9,265 nucleotides of DNA, taken from positions 1-9,265 of the forward strand of contig JABDJZ010000358.1 in NCBI GenBank assembly GCA_013003255.1, in the 5' to 3' direction. Numbering within the stretch: the stretch's first letter is position 1; the number at the start of each line of letters is the position of its first letter. Both the position numbers and the translations under genes were made by a program. Below, piece by piece: positions 4,913 to 9,265 of the stretch. This DNA is from Rhodothermales bacterium (GTDB taxonomy: Bacteria; Bacteroidota; Rhodothermia; Rhodothermales; UBA10348). The notes beneath the pieces are model-generated. The model made no database searches, was not told where the DNA came from, and saw only the letters and a list, made by a program, of their open reading frames with translations.

Positions 4913-7746
4913 TGGCGAGAGCAGAGCGCGTACGACAGCTGAAGGATGACCTCGCTGGGCGCCTCCAGGGAGATCTCAGAATCGATGCGCTCTCCCGCGC
5001 GCTGTACGCCACGGATGCGTCGATGTATGAGGTGGTCCCGCTCGGCGTTCTGATCCCGCGGTCCATCGACGATGTGGAAGCCGCCGTTTCTGCGGCCGGT
5101 GCGCTGGGTCTTCCGGTCATGCCGCGCGGCGGAGGTTCGTCCCTGGCCGGCCAGACCGTCAATGATGCGCTGGTCATTGACTTTACGCCGCATCTGAACC
5201 GCCTCGTGGAGTTCTTCCCGGAAGAAGGGCGCGTCTGCGTCGAGCCCGGCGTGACACTGGCCGTACTCAACCGCTATCTGGCGGACAAGGGATGGATGGT
5301 TGGCCCTGATCCTGCTTCCGGCTCGCGCGCCACCTTGGGCGGGATGATGGCAAACAACTCCACCGGGACCCACTCCATTCTCTATGGCAACATGATTCGC
5401 CACGTCCGATCAGCCCGGACGGTCCTGGCGGACGGAAGTGTCGCACACCTGAGCGAGCGTTCCTGGGACCGCGAGAGCAGCGGACTCGAAGAGCGGATCA
5501 GAACCGGGTTGCATGCCTTGAGGGACCAATCCGCGGACGCGATTCGCGAGGACATGCCGCCTCACTGGAGGCGTGCCAATGGATACCGTGTCGAGGAGCT
5601 GCTGGAAGACCGCCCCAACCTGGCCCGCCTGCTATGCGGATCCGAGGGAACGCTCGGCATCGCCACGGAACTGACGGTTGATCTGGTCAGGAAGCCCCAG
5701 TTCACCTCTTTGGGCGCGGTGCATTTCAGGACGCGTCGAGAAGCGCTGGAAGCGACAACGGCAATCCTGGAGACAAGCCCCTCTGCCGTGGAACTGCTGG
5801 ACGGCGCGGCGATTGAGCGCTGCCAGTCCACCCCTGAGTTTGCCCGGCGCCTGAACTTCATCGAGGGCACGCCCGGCGCGGTCTTGATGACCGAGTACTT
5901 CGGCGCGTCCCAATCCGAGGTGCGGGACGGCCTTGACCGGCTCGAACGCGCGTTGCCTGGGCAGCGAACCGTCCGTCTGGAGGCCCCGGATCGAATCGCC
6001 ACCGCGTGGTCGGTCCGCAAGGAGGCGCTGGGCCTCATCATGGGGGTCAAGGGGGACCACAAGCCGGTGGCCTTCGTGGAGGACGCCGCCGTGCCCGTGG
6101 AGCACCTGGCCGACTACATCGACAACCTGGAATCGCTGCTGCGGGAGTCGGATACGCCAGCCGTGATGTACGCGCACGCATCGGGCGGTTGTCTCCACGT
6201 CCGCCCGTTCATCAATACCAAGGATGCCGCTGAAGTGACCAAGATGCGTGATCTGGCGCAGGGCTCGGCGGACCTCGTCAAGTCCTACGGCGGATGGGTC
6301 TCGTCAGAACATGGTGACGGCCTCGTCAGAAGCTGGCTCAACCCCGAATTCCTTGGAGAGCGCCTGTATGGCGTGTGCCGGGAGGTCAAACAGCTCTTCG
6401 ATCCGGACCAACTGCTGAACCCGCGCAGGGTGGTTGATGCGCCTCCCATGACGGAGAATCTGCGGATGGGACCGGACTATCAACCGCTCCCCGTGGCTAC
6501 CCTCATGGCGTTCCCTGAGGAAGGTGGGTTCGCCGGGGCTGTCGAAATGTGCAATGGCAACGGTGCCTGCCGCAAGCTGGGTGAGGGCACGATGTGCCCG
6601 AGCTTTATGGCCACGCGCGAGGAGGCAGACTCCACGCGGGGCCGCGCCAACGTGCTTCGGATGGCCATGTCCGGTCGTGTGGATGGGCTCGGTGATGAGG
6701 AGGTGTATGCCGCGCTGGATCTGTGTCTGCAATGCAAGGCCTGCAAGCGCGAGTGCCCGAGTGCCGTGGACATGGCCCGGCTGAAGACCGAGTGGCTGGA
6801 TGGGTACTGGCGAAGGAACGGAGCCCCCGCGCGGGTCAAGGCCATGGCCAATCTCCCGCGATACGCCCGGATGATCTCCGGTCCGGCAGCTCCTCTGGTG
6901 AACCGGCTGGGTGCATCGGGACTCGGGAAGGCCATGGCGCGCCAGGCCGGGATCGATCCGGATCGGCCGACACCGGAGTTCGCGCGCCACGCATTTGCGC
7001 GAAAGGGCGGTCGTGCTTCGGACATTTCGGATCCGGCAAACACGGTGGCGCTGTTCGTTGACACGTTCAGCAACTTCCAGCACCCCGAGGTGCCGACGGC
7101 GGCGACCCGAGTCCTGAAGGCGGCCGGCTACCACGTGATTCCGGTCGGGGATGTCTGCTGCGGCCGAACCTACCTCTCGAAGGGTTTCGTGACCGCCGCC
7201 CAGCGCCGGGCCATTCGTTCCGTCAACCGGCTGTTCCCCTTTGTTGAGGCAGGCGTCCCCATCGTGGGGCTGGAGCCCAGCTGCATAGGGACATTCGCCG
7301 ACGAATATCCGGCCCTCGTCGCAGGGGATCCCAGAACGGCCCGCGTCGCAGAGGCCACCATGGAATTTGAGGCCTTCGTCCGAGCCAACGCCGCGCGCTT
7401 CGAGGGCCTCTCCTGGTCAGCAGAGCCCGCGCCGGTTCTGGTTCACGGCCACTGCCACCAGAAGGCGTGCGGCTCTTTCGACGGCATCGATCAGTGCTAC
7501 CAGGTGACCGGAGGGACCGTGGGCACCATCGACGCCGGTTGCTGTGGGATGGCCGGCTCCTTCGGGTACGAACATGGAGAGGTCTCCCGGGCCATAGGGG
7601 AGGATCGGTTGGCGCCTGCCGTTCGCGCGGCGCCAGATGAGACAGTCATCGCGGCTGCGGGGACCAGCTGCCGGGCGCAGATTGAGGACCTCACCGGACG
7701 AAAGGCGCTGCACCCGGCGGAGGTGTTGGCGCGGGAGCTGAAGTAG
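4912..7746 (+). CDS. FAD/Fe-S D-2-hydroxyacid dehydrogenase, YdiJ-like fusion
   Basis: A 944-residue flavin and iron-sulfur enzyme expected to oxidise a D-2-hydroxyacid (D-2-hydroxyglutarate or D-lactate) and pass electrons to a carrier at the membrane. Domain order: a PCMH-type FAD-binding domain, about 40-260 ('PRGGGSSLAGQT' 71-82, 'GPDPASGSRATLGGMMANN' 131-149, 'GSEGTLGIA' 243-251). Next is the FAD-oxidase C domain to about 510, with 'SSEHGDG' (464-470). Then come an Fe-S segment with Cys-547, -553 and -562, and a classic 4Fe-4S motif Cys-605, -608, -611, -615. Two CCG (heterodisulfide-reductase-like) domains follow: 'CCG' at 749-751 with 'EPSC' 788-791, then 'HGHCHQ' 845-850 with 'CCG' 877-879. 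This fused GlcD plus GlpC layout is that of E. coli YdiJ, which is slightly longer. There is no signal peptide. The start is fixed by the one-base overlap with the upstream stop. The substrate is inferred from family, not proven. Confidence 0.88.
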   Translation: MARAERVRQLKDDLAGRLQGDLRIDALSRALYATDASMYEVVPLGVLIPRSIDDVEAAVSAAGALGLPVMPRGGGSSLAGQTVNDALVIDFTPHLNRLVEFFPEEGRVCVEPGVTLAVLNRYLADKGWMVGPDPASGSRATLGGMMANNSTGTHSILYGNMIRHVRSARTVLADGSVAHLSERSWDRESSGLEERIRTGLHALRDQSADAIREDMPPHWRRANGYRVEELLEDRPNLARLLCGSEGTLGIATELTVDLVRKPQFTSLGAVHFRTRREALEATTAILETSPSAVELLDGAAIERCQSTPEFARRLNFIEGTPGAVLMTEYFGASQSEVRDGLDRLERALPGQRTVRLEAPDRIATAWSVRKEALGLIMGVKGDHKPVAFVEDAAVPVEHLADYIDNLESLLRESDTPAVMYAHASGGCLHVRPFINTKDAAEVTKMRDLAQGSADLVKSYGGWVSSEHGDGLVRSWLNPEFLGERLYGVCREVKQLFDPDQLLNPRRVVDAPPMTENLRMGPDYQPLPVATLMAFPEEGGFAGAVEMCNGNGACRKLGEGTMCPSFMATREEADSTRGRANVLRMAMSGRVDGLGDEEVYAALDLCLQCKACKRECPSAVDMARLKTEWLDGYWRRNGAPARVKAMANLPRYARMISGPAAPLVNRLGASGLGKAMARQAGIDPDRPTPEFARHAFARKGGRASDISDPANTVALFVDTFSNFQHPEVPTAATRVLKAAGYHVIPVGDVCCGRTYLSKGFVTAAQRRAIRSVNRLFPFVEAGVPIVGLEPSCIGTFADEYPALVAGDPRTARVAEATMEFEAFVRANAARFEGLSWSAEPAPVLVHGHCHQKACGSFDGIDQCYQVTGGTVGTIDAGCCGMAGSFGYEHGEVSRAIGEDRLAPAVRAAPDETVIAAAGTSCRAQIEDLTGRKALHPAEVLARELK

Positions 7747-7799
7747 CTGGTTGAGGTGTCTTCGCGGGCGCTGAAGTAGCTGGCGGAGGTGTTGGCGCG
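7718..7799 (+). repeat. 33-bp tandem repeat, about 2.5 units, spanning the dehydrogenase stop codon
   Basis: Unit 1 (7718-7750) covers the last nine codons of the dehydrogenase, its TAG stop and one further codon. Unit 2 (7751-7783) is a diverged copy that keeps the shared block CTGAAGTAGCTGG, so the in-frame TAG recurs. Unit 3 (7784-7799) repeats the first 16 bases of unit 1 exactly and then breaks off. Because 33 is a multiple of three, the copies stay in frame beyond the stop. Confidence 0.8.
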
Positions 7800-7800
7800 T

Positions 7801-7814
7801 GCGCGGCCCCGCGC
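7801..7814. terminator. Short GC hairpin between convergent genes (possible bidirectional terminator)
   Basis: GCGCGGCCCCGCGC can fold into a five-pair GC stem with a four-base loop, in the short gap between the plus-strand dehydrogenase and the minus-strand repeat protein. It is placed where a shared terminator would be expected. The stem is short and no T-run follows on either strand, so the call is weak. Confidence 0.25.
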
Positions 7815-8833
7815 TACCGGAAGCGCGTATTGAAGAAGGGAAGCAGCTTCATTCCGGCCCGGTTTGAACCAGCGTAGTTGATGAGGCCTATCTGGACTCC
7901 GCGAAGGTCACGGGCGATGTTGAGCAGTCCGATGGTCAGGCCCTGCTGCCTGCCGCGAACGCGATTGACGGCCGAAATGGCCAGGCCATTCTGGTAGCCG
8001 TTCTCATCAACCAGGAAGTACGCGGGAGCGAGAACGATCCCGGACACGTCCTGCCCGCCGGCTGCCAGTCCTGACAGCAGAATGCCGCGCACTTCAGGAG
8101 CTCCGACCGCGACGCCGGCAATGCCGAGTCCTCGAAGCGTACCACCGGCTCCGGCGGCAATGCCACCAATGATGATTCCATGGGCATCATTCCCCGCACC
8201 CGCTGCGACACCGGCTACGTGAATGCCCGTCAGATCGACTCCAGCGCCTGAGGCAATTCCGGACACACTCAGCCCGCGGAAGCTGCCACCCGCACCGCCG
8301 CCGATGCCCGAAATCGCGATGCCCTGCATGTCTCCGCCGGCCCCGGCACCAATCCCTGAGATCATGATGCCTTTGACCGATCCTCCGGCCCCCGCACCGA
8401 TGCCACCGACCATGATGCCCTTCAGGTCTCCGCCAGCACCGACGCCAATGCCGCCGAGTCCAATCCCGGTGAAGGACTCGCCTGCACCGGCCCCAACGCC
8501 GCCGATGGCGACCCCACGGATGGTGCCGTCAGCGCCCGCGCCGAACAGCCCGAGACCGATGCCACGCAGGTCCTCTGCACCGGTCATCGGCAGGCCAATC
8601 GCGATTCCTCGCACGTCTGACCGGGCATTCCGCGGATTCCACACTGTGATGTTCACACCCCGCATGGACCGGAGATTTCGATCACGAAAGTTGATTCGCA
8701 GGCCTACGTGCTCCTCGGAATCGCCGATGGAGAGGCCGTAGCCGCGTATCGGGATATCGAGCGACTGCGCGGAAACGAAAGAGGGCGCCGTGATGAGGAT
8801 CGCAACGATCAGGGGGAGGTAGCGAGAAGCCAT
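7814..8833 (-). CDS. Secreted glycine-rich repeat protein, LA_2272-like surface family
   Basis: A 339-residue exported protein. The ATG at 8833 gives a clean signal peptide: MASR, a hydrophobic core, and 'FVSA' before Gln-23, a signal-peptidase-I site. An in-frame start at 9001 would put 56 unlikely residues in front of it and overlap the flippase. From about residue 44 the chain is almost wholly repeats, roughly 18 units of 14-17 residues. The ten or so central units follow G-[IV]-x-[IVL]-x-G-[IV]-x-x-G-A-G-x-x-[hydrophobic]-x (for example 139-154, 155-170, 171-186). Terminal units are more polar and carry an Asn ('GLTIGLLNIARDLR', 298-311; 'GVQIGLINYAG', 312-322), followed by 'KLLPFFNTRFR'. 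This pattern recalls the LA_2272 surface repeat proteins of Leptospira and Bacteroidota. A beta-solenoid or other stacked-strand surface structure is my inference; the function is unknown. It lies 25 bases after the flippase gene and may share its transcript. Confidence 0.8.
   Translation of the reverse strand: MASRYLPLIVAILITAPSFVSAQSLDIPIRGYGLSIGDSEEHVGLRINFRDRNLRSMRGVNITVWNPRNARSDVRGIAIGLPMTGAEDLRGIGLGLFGAGADGTIRGVAIGGVGAGAGESFTGIGLGGIGVGAGGDLKGIMVGGIGAGAGGSVKGIMISGIGAGAGGDMQGIAISGIGGGAGGSFRGLSVSGIASGAGVDLTGIHVAGVAAGAGNDAHGIIIGGIAAGAGGTLRGLGIAGVAVGAPEVRGILLSGLAAGGQDVSGIVLAPAYFLVDENGYQNGLAISAVNRVRGRQQGLTIGLLNIARDLRGVQIGLINYAGSNRAGMKLLPFFNTRFR
8042..8608 (-). repeat. Coding tandem repeat, mostly 48-bp units
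   Basis: Thirteen consecutive units (residues 76-264 of the secreted repeat protein) are 48 bp, or 45 bp where one residue is missing. They are well conserved as protein and moderately diverged as DNA, so the array looks old and held by selection on the glycine and aliphatic pattern, not freshly expanded. The strand opposite reads as a proline-rich open frame, which is only the mirror of the Gly/Ala-rich coding strand. Confidence 0.85.
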
Positions 8834-8858
8834 GGCAGGGGAGGCGGTGGGTGTTCCC

Positions 8859-9265
8859 CTATCGACGTAGCGATGCCGCCAAGGTTGCGGCGGACACTGC
8901 ACCGTACAGCGCAAGCCCAGCCAATTCGATCCACCAGACCTGCAGTCCGCCTGTCCACGACCAGGCCATGAGCAGACCGGCAGCCAGGCCGACGAGACCA
9001 ATCGAGCGTCCCCATGGATACGGCACCGGATAGTGGGGCCGGATCAGCCAGAGGAGATACAGGGCCATGGCCGCGTAGGCGGAGGCGGTGGCCCATGCCG
9101 CACCCAGCATGCCGTAGACCGGGACGGCCAGGAAGTTGACCACAACCGCGATGACGCTCCCGAGTACGGTTGCCCGCACGAAGAAGGTGGTCTTCTTGGT
9201 GATGTAGGCGCCGGCGGAGAAGTGGTAGTACCAGCCCTGGAAGGCGTACCCCAGGAGGGCCGGCG
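8859..9265 (-). CDS. Polysaccharide flippase (Wzx/MATE-like), C-terminal fragment
   Basis: The 3' end of a multi-pass membrane transporter; the frame is open to the right edge, so the start is outside. About 134 residues are visible. Reading inward from the edge, 'GWYYHFSAGAYITKKTTFF' leads into a hydrophobic helix with 'VLGSVIAVVVNFLAVPVYGMLGAAWATASAY', followed by 'LYLLWLIRPHYPVPYPW'. This is the usual C-terminal block of the oligosaccharide flippase superfamily, where 'N(F/I)xxxPxxGxxGAAxAT' marks the penultimate helices. Two more hydrophobic helices follow, and the protein ends in SLRR. Such proteins move lipid-linked sugar units across the inner membrane for O-antigen, capsule or exopolysaccharide. 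The stop lies 25 bases before the repeat-protein start on the same strand. Without the N-terminal half the exact subfamily (Wzx, MurJ or other) is open. Confidence 0.75.
   Translation of the reverse strand, partial: PALLGYAFQGWYYHFSAGAYITKKTTFFVRATVLGSVIAVVVNFLAVPVYGMLGAAWATASAYAAMALYLLWLIRPHYPVPYPWGRSIGLVGLAAGLLMAWSWTGGLQVWWIELAGLALYGAVSAATLAASLRR

Noticed and set aside
6304..7134. 276-codon minus-strand open frame
   Set aside because: It is antisense to the Fe-S part of the dehydrogenase, whose conserved cysteines show that the plus strand is coding.
8223..8741. 172-codon proline-rich plus-strand frame with PAPxPMP repeats
   Set aside because: It is the mirror of the Gly/Ala-rich repeats of the minus-strand gene. 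The minus frame has a signal peptide and family-like ends, and this one has none.
8834..8900. Search for a separate promoter before the repeat protein (minus strand)
   Set aside because: Only poor -10/-35 matches with wrong spacing were found; co-transcription with the flippase is simpler.
1..9265. Defence system, mobile element, CRISPR, tRNA or rRNA
   Set aside because: No transposase, integrase, nuclease-toxin module, direct-repeat/spacer array or RNA gene pattern was seen. The one nuclease (3485-4912) looks like a housekeeping beta-CASP RNase.

Overview
This is a GC-rich bacterial chromosomal segment carrying seven protein genes and no RNA genes, transposases, integrases, CRISPR arrays or recognisable defence genes. 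The best lineage clue is the partial ArgH. Its 'LPSGYHRDLQL' and 'GYTHLRRAMPS' stretches resemble argininosuccinate lyases of the Bacteroidota and related FCB lineages more than those of proteobacteria. None of the visible start codons has a clear Shine-Dalgarno sequence, which also fits that group. A GC-rich relative such as a Rhodothermota- or Gemmatimonadota-like bacterium is my inference; the sequence does not prove it.

Layout, plus strand: (1) the 3' two thirds of argH (1-927). (2) A lipoprotein-type N-acyl-D-amino-acid deacylase (993-2540), preceded by a possible -10 box placed for a leaderless GTG start. (3) A good sigma-70-like promoter (2544-2571) just after that gene, followed by a 30-codon single-pass membrane peptide (2594-2686). 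(4) A tight three-gene operon (2805-7746) joined by two identical TGATG stop/start overlaps: a short-type transaldolase, a beta-CASP metallo-beta-lactamase-fold nuclease, and a long FAD/Fe-S dehydrogenase of the YdiJ type (D-2-hydroxyacid oxidation).

The plus-strand block ends in 33-bp tandem repeats and meets a minus-strand block convergently. The minus-strand block holds the 3' end of a Wzx/MATE-like polysaccharide flippase (8859-9265, running off the right edge). About 25 nt downstream of it lies a secreted protein of 339 residues (7814-8833), built almost entirely of about 18 glycine-rich repeats of 14-17 residues. It resembles the LA_2272-type surface repeat proteins.

Functionally the window mixes central metabolism (arginine synthesis, pentose phosphate exchange, D-hydroxyacid oxidation), RNA processing (beta-CASP) and cell-envelope functions (secreted deacylase, flippase, repeat surface protein). 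I see no complete new system. The parts most worth a second look are the repeat surface protein next to a flippase, the small membrane peptide with its own promoter, the Cys-to-Asp change at the expected metal site of the deacylase, and the duplicated gene tail at 7718-7799.
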